A stretch of 64,000 nt of DNA. It comes from Candidatus Magnetobacterium casense (lineage in GTDB: Bacteria; Nitrospirota; Thermodesulfovibrionia; Thermodesulfovibrionales; Magnetobacteriaceae). The DNA is taken from NCBI RefSeq assembly GCF_000714715.1, contig NZ_JMFO01000007.1, positions 1-64,000 on the forward strand. The letters run 5' to 3'. The notes below the pieces were generated by a model, which did no database searches, was not told the origin of the DNA, and saw nothing but the letters and a program-made list of their open reading frames with translations. Below are positions 46,338 to 53,943 of the stretch, in pieces. Made by a program: the position numbers and the translations under genes. Within the stretch, counting starts at the first letter, position 1, and every line of letters begins with the position of its first letter.

Positions 46338-47213
46338 ATGGAAAAAGACAACTTAAATATTATGATATTGAACTCCGATCAACGGAGTCAGGATTTTGCC
46401 AAGGGTTCACTGAACTACTTGGGCTATGCAAAGGTCCTTGGGGTTTCAAAGGTAAACAGCCTGCTGAACAACCTCAGGACCGAAAAGGTAGACCTGTTGT
46501 TGGCCGATTATAATACTATAATGAAATACGACGAGGAACTGCTTGAAAAACTCAGGCAGTCTCACGAGGAGTCCCCGTTGCGGGTCATACTGATGATAGA
46601 CAGCGACATAAACGTCAGAGAGCTAAAGCGGATGTACAGGGAGGGCGTCACCTCCGTCTTGCAATACCCCTTCCAGATGAACGATGTCGAAAAGGCCATT
46701 AACGATGCAATCAGGAGCGTCCCCATAGCCATCACCAAGACAGTCAGAAAAATCAGGGACCTGGACTTCTTCTCCTTTCTCTCCGACGATGAACTCATGT
46801 CGATGCTGAAGATATGCAAGTGCAGAAAATACAAGGAAGGCGACACCATCTTTGACGAAGGCGAAAAACCCGACAGATTCTACGTCATCGTAGACGGGAT
46901 CATTGCTATCACCAAGGGGATTGAGCGCAAGCGAGAAGAGGTGCTGGCTCGTCTGCGACGCGGCAGTTGCTTCGGTGAGATGGGCATCCTCGATGGCTCA
47001 CCACGTTCGGCACGCGCAAAGGCCTATGACGACGTTGTGCTGCTGGAGTTCGACAGACGCATCATGGAAGGCTACGACGACATCCTGACCCTAAAACTCT
47101 TCAAGAAACTCACGCAGGTCTTTAGCAGACGATTACGGGGGGCAAACAATAAGATAAAGGAACTGGCAATCTTCGCCCAGAGCAAAAAGACAGACTCGCA
47201 ACCTAAGGGCTGA
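46338..47213 (+). CDS. Receiver-like plus cyclic-nucleotide-binding domain protein
   Basis: 291 residues. Residues 5-130 resemble a response regulator receiver: Asp57 (DLLLADYN) is at the phosphorylation position, but the conserved Lys-Pro pair reads Gln-Tyr-Pro (QYPFQ, 109-113), so signalling may be atypical. Residues 145-265 are a cNMP-binding domain with the phosphate cassette FGEMGILDGSPRSARAKA (Glu214, Arg223). There is no HTH, so it is not a CRP-type transcription factor, and no output domain. It probably acts by protein contact. GGGAAAAG stands before the ATG. It is monocistronic. Confidence 0.87.
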   Translation: MEKDNLNIMILNSDQRSQDFAKGSLNYLGYAKVLGVSKVNSLLNNLRTEKVDLLLADYNTIMKYDEELLEKLRQSHEESPLRVILMIDSDINVRELKRMYREGVTSVLQYPFQMNDVEKAINDAIRSVPIAITKTVRKIRDLDFFSFLSDDELMSMLKICKCRKYKEGDTIFDEGEKPDRFYVIVDGIIAITKGIERKREEVLARLRRGSCFGEMGILDGSPRSARAKAYDDVVLLEFDRRIMEGYDDILTLKLFKKLTQVFSRRLRGANNKIKELAIFAQSKKTDSQPKG

Positions 47214-47521
47214 CAGGGCAGTACTCCACCTCCTGCTCTGTTATCGGTCATTTTACAAATCTCCGGCAAAGGAACCGTTTTTTTTGTTAGTGGGGCGGTA
47301 AGTATTTCTTCTAATTCGGGGAACAGTACCCTCGTTGTATTTTAAAACTTAACTCAATCTATGTACAACTATGCCCATATGTGCAATAATATAGACATAA
47401 AGTTGAGGGTGCAAAAAATGCCTGGAATAAGTTATAATGGATGAGAGACGGTAAACTTGGCGCTTGTCAAATTTACACAGGATTGATAAGAGCAAACAAT
47501 CAAGATAGAAGGAATTAACAA
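47214..47521. other. Gene-free AT-rich stretch before tnpB
   Basis: A T8 tract (about 47278-47285) after a short weak stem may end the preceding transcript. Near 47410-47445 lies AAGTTATAATGG, a possible -10 box for tnpB. The section 47350-47420 should hold the left end of the element, but I cannot define its border. No gene is seen. Confidence 0.4.
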
Positions 47522-48583
47522 ATGACAAGAAAATCAACAATTAACCTTAACTACGGCAACTCAAATAAAGATATAAAATTAAGAGAGTTTATATCTGAGT
47601 ATACCAGGATAGTCAATATTTTTATAAACCTGCTATGGGACAAGCAGGTATTTAGTGGTTGTTTTATTTCAAAAGACTTTCTGTATCAGGCAACATGGTT
47701 AAGTGCAAGGGCAAAACAATGTGCTGGTAAGCAGGCATTACAAATAGTAAAGTCTCAAAGAAAAAAGAAAAACAAAACAAAACCTGTATTCAGTGGTAAC
47801 TCCATTGAATTAGACAGCAGATTTATAGAAATACAGAAAGGTACCAATAGCTTTGATATATGGATAAAAATATCATCGTTAGGGAAAAAGATAGTAATTT
47901 TGATACCTTCCAAAAGACATTATCATTTTAATAAATTTGAAACATGGACTATGAAAAAATCTGCAAGACTAAGAATAGACGGTAAAGGTAAAATGTACCT
48001 TGACGTGTTTTTTGATAAGACAGAGAAGGAAAAGAAAAGTGAAGGGGAGAGTGTTGGTCTGGATTGCGGATATAAGAAACTTGCAGTTTTATCTAATGGA
48101 AATGTGATAGGAAGAGAATTGCAAAACAAAATAGAAAATATTAGCCGCAAGTTGCAAAAGAGTAAAGGATTTAACAGGGCATTAATAGAAAGAAACGAAT
48201 ACATAAACAAGGAAATTAAGCAGATCAAATTAGATAATGTAAAAGAGATGGTAGTTGAGGATTTAAAAAATGTAAAACATGGAACAAAAGGTAAAATAAG
48301 AAAAGAGTTTAACAATAAGTTACAAAGATGGGTTTATAGTTATTTTCTAAATAGGTTAGAGCAACATTGTGAGGTAGTTGGCGTCCAATTGCACAAAGTT
48401 AATCCAGCCTATACAAGTCAAACTTGTTTTGACTGTGGAGATGTCCACAGGGCTAACCGAAATGGTGAGTTATTTAAGTGTAGAAGTTGTGGCTATACAG
48501 CGGATGCAGATTATAATGCATCTTTAAATATCTTGAATCGGTTTAGACCACAGGTGCATATGGTCCCTGTACACAAAAACTAG
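47522..48583 (+). CDS. tnpB: TnpB RNA-guided nuclease (IS200/IS605 type)
   Basis: 353 residues. RuvC I Asp181 (VGLDCGYKKLAVLSNG), RuvC II Glu246 (MVVEDLKNVKHGTKG), zinc ribbon Cys302, Cys305, Cys320 and Cys323 (CFDCG...CRSCG), RuvC III Asp330 (TADADYNASLNIL). All catalytic residues are kept, and the length is near the usual 350-400. TnpB uses an omega-RNA from the element's right end to cut the donor joint and so keeps the element. No tnpA (Y1 transposase or serine recombinase) is present nearby, so the element is a solitary TnpB, movable only in trans. AGAAGGAA precedes the ATG. AT-rich composition points to acquisition. The downstream 48584-48740 stretch is where the guide RNA would be encoded. 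Confidence 0.93.
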   Translation: MTRKSTINLNYGNSNKDIKLREFISEYTRIVNIFINLLWDKQVFSGCFISKDFLYQATWLSARAKQCAGKQALQIVKSQRKKKNKTKPVFSGNSIELDSRFIEIQKGTNSFDIWIKISSLGKKIVILIPSKRHYHFNKFETWTMKKSARLRIDGKGKMYLDVFFDKTEKEKKSEGESVGLDCGYKKLAVLSNGNVIGRELQNKIENISRKLQKSKGFNRALIERNEYINKEIKQIKLDNVKEMVVEDLKNVKHGTKGKIRKEFNNKLQRWVYSYFLNRLEQHCEVVGVQLHKVNPAYTSQTCFDCGDVHRANRNGELFKCRSCGYTADADYNASLNILNRFRPQVHMVPVHKN

Positions 48584-48744
48584 TGATATGGCTATATTTG
48601 TCCATAGAAATAGTAACTATATTTTCCACTAACCATGATATACTCTCTGATAGTATTATGTTTTCATTTTATTTTGGTATCTTAGTTTGCTATATTATAG
48701 CACAAAAAGGACTAGTTCAGGAGTTTTGCAAGAGGCTCTTATGA
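48584..48744 (+). other. Candidate omega-RNA / right-end region of the TnpB element
   Basis: AT-rich sequence directly after tnpB with no gene. By family knowledge the omega-RNA scaffold overlaps the tnpB 3' end and runs to the element border. A stem CTAT/ATAG (around 48590-48605) is visible, but the border and guide cannot be set from this sequence alone. Confidence 0.3.
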
Positions 48745-48820
48745 TATTACGTTAAAGCCATCCTAAAAGTATGGCCCCGGATATTTTTTAAGATGTCCAC
48801 CGACGTTGATGCTACCAGGG
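48745..48820. repeat. Dispersed ~110-bp element, copy C (partial)
   Basis: Contains GTTAAAGCCATC (48751-48762), AGTATGGCC, TTTTAAGATGTCCACC (48787-48801) and GATGCTACCAG (48808-48818) in the same order as copy A (TTTAAGCCAT, ATATGGCA, TTAAGCAATGTGTCCACG, GTGCTACCAG). It lacks the 5' hairpin. Confidence 0.5.
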
Positions 48821-48857
48821 TTTCTGGATGTCCGGTTCCCCTGTCGTCAAACAGGGG

Positions 48858-48908
48858 TTGCCACTTGTGAGGAGATATTATTATAATAAGCCTTCTCCCT
48901 TCAGGGAG
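48858..48908 (+). promoter_or_regulatory. serA promoter with hairpin at the mRNA 5' end
   Basis: TTGCCA (48858-48863), 18-nt spacer, TATAAT (48882-48887). Transcription would begin near 48894, right before the stem CTCCC-TTCA-GGGAG (48895-48908). A 5'-terminal hairpin in the roughly 80-nt leader could stabilise the mRNA or bind a regulator. Confidence 0.6.
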
Positions 48909-48976
48909 GGTTATGGAGAGCAAATTTACCATAATTTTATAGTATCAGAAAAAAAGTTTATGGAGGTATTTACCCA

Positions 48977-50554
48977 ATGAGGGTTCTTATTAGCGACAAC
49001 ATCTCAGCCGAAGGGGTTGAGATACTAAGGCAGGCCGGTCTTGAGGCAGACGTCAAGGTGGGGATGCCCAAGGATGAGCTGATTGCCTGTCTTTCTGATT
49101 ATGACGGCATAGTGATCCGCAGTGCCACTAAGCTGACGGCCGATGTGATAGAATCCACGACGAGGCTTAAGGTGATAGGTCGGGCCGGTTCCGGTCTTGA
49201 CAACGTGGACAAGGCCGCTGCCACAAGAAAGGGCATCGTGGTGATGAATACCCCCGGGGGCAATACCATTACTACGGCCGAACATACGATGGCCATGATG
49301 TTATCGCTGGCGCGCAAGGTGCCACAGGCCACTGCATCAATGAAGGATGGCAAGTGGGAGAAAAAGAAGTTCATGGGCGTGGAGCTGTATAACAAGACGC
49401 TAGGTATTGTCGGTATGGGTAATATCGGTACACAGGTGGCCAAGAAGGCCCAGGGACTTGAAATGAACGTCATCGGATATGACCCGTTTCTGCAAGAGGA
49501 GCTTGCCCTGCAGATGGGTATAAAGAAGGTCTCCATCCAAGAGTTGTTTAAGAACGCCGATATCATAACGGTCCACACCCCGTTGACCGCCGAAACAAAG
49601 AACCTGATAAACAAGGACTCCATTGCCACGATGAAAGACGGCGTGCGGATAATCAACTGTGCCCGTGGCGGGATCATCAACGAGCAAGACCTGTATGATG
49701 CCATCAAGGGCGGTAAGGTGGCTGGCGCAGCAATCGACGTCTTTGAGAAGGAGCCTCCGGAGGACTCCCCACTGGTCAAACTGGACGAGGTGATATGCAC
49801 ACCGCACCTTGGGGCGGCAACCGTTGAAGCACAGGAGAACGTTGCTTTGGCCGTAGCCGCACAGGTGGCCGACTATCTGATCAACGGCACCATCCGCAAT
49901 GCAGTAAACTTCCCCTCCATTCCGGCTGACCAGGTCAGCACCCTCAAGCCATACATAGACTTGGCTGAAAAACTGGGATGTTTTGCCTGTCAGTTTGTCG
50001 AGGACGAGGTGAAAGAGGTAAACATAGAGCTCTGTGGTGAGGCCGCAGAGATAAACGACGCCCCGGTAACCCTGGCAGCCATGAAGGGGTTTTTGTCGCC
50101 GATATTGGAGGCTACCGTGAACTTCGTCAACGCCTCGGTTATAGCAAAGGACAGGGGGATTGAGGTCAAAGTGACCAAGAGCGAGGATGCCGGCGATTAC
50201 AACACAATGCTGTCGCTGAAGGTAAAGACAGATCGTGCCGAGCACGTCCTTTCGGGGACGTTGTTTAGCAAGAGGGACCCAAGGATAGTCAAGGTCAACA
50301 ACTTCTACATAGAGATCATCCCCGAGGGGATCATGCTGTTTATAAACAACAACGACAAGCCCGGCGTCATAGGCAACATCGGCAATCTGCTGGGACAGGC
50401 GGGTATAAACATCGCCCGTATGAACTTTGGTCGGGAGACCAGGGGGGGCAGGGCCGTATCGGTTGTCAGCGTTGACAGTGACATTGGGGCGGAGATGATG
50501 AATCAGATAAAGGGACTGCCCAACATCCTGAGCGTCAAGAAGATTACAATATAA
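48977..50554 (+). CDS. serA: D-3-phosphoglycerate dehydrogenase
   Basis: 525 residues, long form: substrate domain, NAD-binding motif IVGMGNIGTQVAKKAQG, catalytic Arg in INCARGGIINEQDL, Glu in DVFEKEPPEDSPL and His in CTPHLGAATVEAQENV. Then come an allosteric substrate-binding domain and a C-terminal ACT domain (IPEGIMLFINNNDKPGVIGN). It is the first step of serine synthesis. GGAGG is 10 nt before the ATG. It is followed after 32 nt by purA. Confidence 0.98.
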   Translation: MRVLISDNISAEGVEILRQAGLEADVKVGMPKDELIACLSDYDGIVIRSATKLTADVIESTTRLKVIGRAGSGLDNVDKAAATRKGIVVMNTPGGNTITTAEHTMAMMLSLARKVPQATASMKDGKWEKKKFMGVELYNKTLGIVGMGNIGTQVAKKAQGLEMNVIGYDPFLQEELALQMGIKKVSIQELFKNADIITVHTPLTAETKNLINKDSIATMKDGVRIINCARGGIINEQDLYDAIKGGKVAGAAIDVFEKEPPEDSPLVKLDEVICTPHLGAATVEAQENVALAVAAQVADYLINGTIRNAVNFPSIPADQVSTLKPYIDLAEKLGCFACQFVEDEVKEVNIELCGEAAEINDAPVTLAAMKGFLSPILEATVNFVNASVIAKDRGIEVKVTKSEDAGDYNTMLSLKVKTDRAEHVLSGTLFSKRDPRIVKVNNFYIEIIPEGIMLFINNNDKPGVIGNIGNLLGQAGINIARMNFGRETRGGRAVSVVSVDSDIGAEMMNQIKGLPNILSVKKITI

Positions 50555-50586
50555 CTCAATTATAGGGATCAAAGAGAGGAGAATTA

Positions 50587-51870
50587 ATGCCAAATATCGT
50601 GATTGTTGGTGCCCAGTGGGGGGATGAGGGAAAGGGCAAGATTGTTGACTGCCTGACGGAGACCTCCGACGTCGTTGCCAGATACCAGGGTGGGCATAAT
50701 GCCGGTCACACGGTCGTCATAGGCAATGAAAAGTTTATCCTGCATCTGCTTCCCTCGGGGATACTGCACAAGGAGAAGCTGTGTATCATAGGCAATGGGT
50801 TGGTGGTGGAGCTATCAGCCCTTGTTGAAGAGATAGATGCGCTAAGGATGCGTGGTGTAGCGGTAGGGAGCAACCTCAAGGTCAGTAAGGCCGCACACCT
50901 GATAATGCCCTATCACGTGGCACTTGATCAGCTTAGGGAATCCGCCAAGGGCGACAAAAAGATCGGTACCACCGGAAGGGGCATTGGCCCGGCCTATACA
51001 GACAAGGCAGCCCGCACCGGTGTTAGGGTCTCTGACCTGTTCTACCCCGATGTGTTGCGTGAGAAGCTGCAGTACAATCTCACCGAAAAGAACCTGATTA
51101 TCGAAAAGCTCTACGGTGGCAAGCCTGTCAGTCTTGATGAGGCCTATGATACGACCATGTCCTTCAGGGATAAGATAGAGCCTTTTGTGGATGACACTGA
51201 TGTTACAATCAACGGGTACATATCCCAGGGCAAGCACATACTGTTTGAGGGCGCCCAGGGTACGATGTTGGACATAGACCATGGAACATATCATTGCGTA
51301 ACGTCTTCAAGTGCGTGTGCCGGGGGTGCGTTGACGGGTTTGGGTGTAGGACCAAAGGTCATAGACGAGGTCTTGGGGGTAGCCAAGGCCTACACGACGC
51401 GCGTTGGTGGCGGACCGTTTCCCACCGAGCTGGAGGATGCCACGGGTGAGATGTTGCGCGAACACGGTGGGGAATATGGTGCTACAACGGGCAGGGCACG
51501 TCGCTGCGGGTGGCTTGACCTTGTTGTACTAAGACACGCCGTGAGGATTAATGGACTTACGGGGATTGTTATCACAAAGCTGGATGTCCTTGATGGTTTG
51601 AGTTCGGTCAGCGTATGTGTTGGTTACCGGTATGGTGGCAAGGTGTTGACGGAGTTTCCAAAGGAGATGACCATACTGGAGCAGAGTCAACCGGTGTATG
51701 AGCAATTTGATGGTTGGAGTAGTACTGCCGGAGTGAGGGATTTCCAGGGGCTACCGGATAATGCCAGGGCTTATCTGAAGATGATTCAGGAGCGGCTCAA
51801 CGTACCAATTGTCATCGTCTCCACAGGCCAGGACAGGGACGATACAATTTTTCTGAAAGACCTGAGATAA
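50587..51870 (+). CDS. purA: Adenylosuccinate synthetase
   Basis: 427 residues: VGAQWGDEGKGKIVDCLTE (P-loop and catalytic Asp), GGHNAGHTVV (catalytic His), GTTGRGIGPAYTDKAART, FEGAQGTMLDIDHGTYHCVT, and GRARRCGWLDLVVLRHAVR. It converts IMP and aspartate to adenylosuccinate using GTP. AGAGGAG precedes the ATG. The serA-purA pair probably forms one operon. Confidence 0.98.
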   Translation: MPNIVIVGAQWGDEGKGKIVDCLTETSDVVARYQGGHNAGHTVVIGNEKFILHLLPSGILHKEKLCIIGNGLVVELSALVEEIDALRMRGVAVGSNLKVSKAAHLIMPYHVALDQLRESAKGDKKIGTTGRGIGPAYTDKAARTGVRVSDLFYPDVLREKLQYNLTEKNLIIEKLYGGKPVSLDEAYDTTMSFRDKIEPFVDDTDVTINGYISQGKHILFEGAQGTMLDIDHGTYHCVTSSSACAGGALTGLGVGPKVIDEVLGVAKAYTTRVGGGPFPTELEDATGEMLREHGGEYGATTGRARRCGWLDLVVLRHAVRINGLTGIVITKLDVLDGLSSVSVCVGYRYGGKVLTEFPKEMTILEQSQPVYEQFDGWSSTAGVRDFQGLPDNARAYLKMIQERLNVPIVIVSTGQDRDDTIFLKDLR

Positions 51871-51965
51871 GAAAAGAAGGGAGGGCTCTGCCTATATGCC
51901 AAGGGCGGCTTGCCCCCTCCCTCGGACCCACCCGCAAAGGGGTGGGGCACCCTGCCATATAGAGC
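51871..51965. repeat. G/C-rich dispersed repeat, copy 6
   Basis: Directly after the purA stop comes the purine tract GAAAAGAAGGGAGGG. CCCTCC further on can pair with GGGAGGG; CTCGGACCCACCCGCAAAGG is the inverse of the first module (TGGGTCTGAGGGAGG). The minus-strand reading looks like a hairpin plus T-rich tract facing the 3' end of purA. 51966-52092 holds nothing recognisable. Confidence 0.6.
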
Positions 51966-52092
51966 GTTTCGATTATCCATGCAGTTGTGTTTCATACAAA
52001 ATTGCCCGAAAAAAAGTCTTTTAGTCCATGTAAACACACGTCATATCTATGTTCGCTTGATACTCTGAATGGCTGATTTCAGCCTGTAGTTT

Positions 52093-53232
52093 TTACTTTA
52101 GGCCGTAGTCTTTTATTTTAGTAATGAGCGTCTTATAATCAATCTTTAGCAGGGCGGCAGCCTTTTTCTTGTTTCCACCGGTAAAGGCGAGCGCCTCTTT
52201 GATGGCCTTGCTTTCGGTCTGTCTGACCACCTCGGCAGTAGAGGCCTTAAGCGGTGGAATAGGTGAGCTTTCAACGGCAGACACTGACTTCTGACTCAAC
52301 ATCTCAATGTGCCGGGGCAGTAATCGCTCCGTCGTGCATACCAGGGTTGCTCGTCTGGCGACGTTTTTGAGTTCCCTGATATTGCCGGGCCAGTGATGTT
52401 GTTTGAGGATGGTAAAGACGTCCTCTGATATGTCCACAATATTGCGGTTGAGTTCGATACTGGCGTCGGCAACAAACCCACTGAACAGCGCAGGTATGTC
52501 TTCCTGTCTGTTTCTCAGTGGCGGGACGGTGATGAAGAACTCACCAAGCCTGTAAAACAGGTCATCGCGCATTGTCCTGTCCATCAGACTCACCGTAATA
52601 TCCACGTTGGTGGCCACTACCAGACGGACGTCCACGTGGACGGCCTTGGCAGTGCCTACGGGGTAGAACCGCTTTTCTTCAACCACGCTCAGTATCTTGC
52701 CCTGCACCTTGCCGGAGAGATTTTGTATGTCGTCAAGGAAGATGGTGCCACTGTCAGCACTTTCAAAGAAGCCCTTCTTTCGCTTGTATGCCCCCGTAAA
52801 CGAGCCCTTCTCATAGCCAAAAAGCTCCGTCTCTATGAGGGACTCCGGCACCGCATTAATATCCACGTGGACAAATGGGTGCGAGCTACGCTTGCTAAAC
52901 GTGTGCAACAGACGCGCTATCATGGTCTTGCCGGTGCCCGTCTCTCCCTGGATAATTACGGAAAAATCCGTCCCAGCTACAAGGGTTATCTTTTCGATAA
53001 CCTTTTGCATCTCCGCATTCTTGCTATATAGAAGATGATTATTTATAAGTTCTCTTCCCTGTTGACTTATGTAATTTTCCTGACCATCTGAAACGGACAA
53101 GGTAATACTCCTCCGCGGCAGATCATACGTCCACTTACCCTCAGGAACATAGCTGATACCAATATCTGTCGCATGAGCGTTTATGGTTCTCATCAAATGC
53201 TCAATAAATAGGTGCAATTGGTTATAAGACAT
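52093..53232 (-). CDS. Sigma-54-dependent transcriptional activator
   Basis: About 379 residues. The short N-terminal part (1-70) is no receiver, GAF or PAS domain that I can recognise. The AAA+ domain has Walker A GETGTGKT, the sigma-54 contact loop ELFGYEKGSFTGA (GAFTGA in most), Walker B GTIFLDDIQNLS, and the arginine-finger region DLFYRLGEFFITVPPLRNR. The C-terminus has a Fis-type HTH (ESKAIKEALAFTGGNKKKAA, LLKIDYKTLITKIKDYGLK). It activates RpoN promoters from a distance. ATG 53232 or GTG 53235. No paired kinase is adjacent; the kinase at 55696 has its own receiver partner. Confidence 0.93.
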   Translation of the reverse strand: MSYNQLHLFIEHLMRTINAHATDIGISYVPEGKWTYDLPRRSITLSVSDGQENYISQQGRELINNHLLYSKNAEMQKVIEKITLVAGTDFSVIIQGETGTGKTMIARLLHTFSKRSSHPFVHVDINAVPESLIETELFGYEKGSFTGAYKRKKGFFESADSGTIFLDDIQNLSGKVQGKILSVVEEKRFYPVGTAKAVHVDVRLVVATNVDITVSLMDRTMRDDLFYRLGEFFITVPPLRNRQEDIPALFSGFVADASIELNRNIVDISEDVFTILKQHHWPGNIRELKNVARRATLVCTTERLLPRHIEMLSQKSVSAVESSPIPPLKASTAEVVRQTESKAIKEALAFTGGNKKKAAALLKIDYKTLITKIKDYGLK

Positions 53233-53573
53233 CACTTTCTCATATATCGTTCACCCCAATCCACCGATAACCTGGTTTGTCATATTCTCTCTATGACCTC
53301 TCTTTTCACAATCCCAACATTATCCTTGCCATAAAAGGATAGCTACAGTATAACCAAGTATCAGAGATGGATTCCAGTGAATTTTACTTCACATGTTTTT
53401 TTTCACTATAACCGTTTTGCCAGAAAACACGGTTATATCTTTTATTTTTGGCGTATATCCACTTTTTTCGAGCATAATCTTGTATTTGCCTCAAGCCCTG
53501 TTGAGCTTGTTTAGACCTAATTATAGCAGACATCCTATAAGAAAATACAACGCCGTGTGAACTCTCTGAGAGG

Positions 53574-53603
53574 TTGGACAAAAGGATTTATTTCATCTAT
53601 AAT
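53574..53603 (+). promoter_or_regulatory. Sigma-70 type promoter upstream of fadD
   Basis: TTGGAC (53574-53579), 18-nt spacer, TATAAT (53598-53603). It lies about 340 nt before fadD; it could serve a long fadD leader or an unrecognised small transcript. Confidence 0.5.
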
Positions 53604-53730
53604 TAAAGCTGGATATAAACACTGATAAGTACATGAGCAAAAGTTTTGTTATATTAAACTCAGGATTAAGCATTACAGGTATCCTCTTTAAAAAGCAGGG
53701 TAGTTTTTATTTCACGATTAAAAGGTATGG

Positions 53731-53823
53731 ATTCCTGCTTTCGCAGGAATGACAGTTACAGCCGTTTTCCAATTGTGCCTGCCCTTGGCTCGAACAGGGG
53801 TCATTCCTGGCTTGACCAGGAAT
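53731..53823. repeat. Pair of REP-like hairpins
   Basis: ATTCCTGC-TTTC-GCAGGAAT (53731-53750) and ATTCCTGG-CTTGA-CCAGGAAT (53803-53823) are perfect 8-bp stems in the same family of palindromes, as often found dispersed between genes in many bacteria. Confidence 0.75.
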
Positions 53824-53943
53824 CCAGGATGCGTAAAAGTATAGTTACCATGAAATATAAAAAAGATACCATTACAGAGTCAAGGGTAGAGGGAACGGAG
53901 GGTACAGTCCCCTTCTTGCCTTTACATAAGGAGGTATAAAAAA

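Larger units (their letters stand above)
53236..53943. other. Gene-poor stretch with a promoter and repeat hairpins
   Basis: No gene that I can support. It holds a plus-strand promoter (53574-53603), a 39-codon frame from ATG 53634 (MSKSFVILNSGLSITGILFK) with no Shine-Dalgarno sequence, and two repeat hairpins (53731-53823). Composition is AT-rich before 53700. Confidence 0.5.

Noticed and set aside
49400-50593. 397-codon open frame antisense to serA
   Set aside because: serA is certain on the plus strand; the antisense protein has no family features.
53384-53581. 65-codon frame on the minus strand
   Set aside because: No Shine-Dalgarno sequence, no family, low-complexity basic composition in a gene-poor AT-rich stretch.
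53727-53939. 70-codon frame starting MDSCFRRNDS
   Set aside because: It is the translation of the REP-like hairpins; such peptides recur wherever this palindrome occurs.
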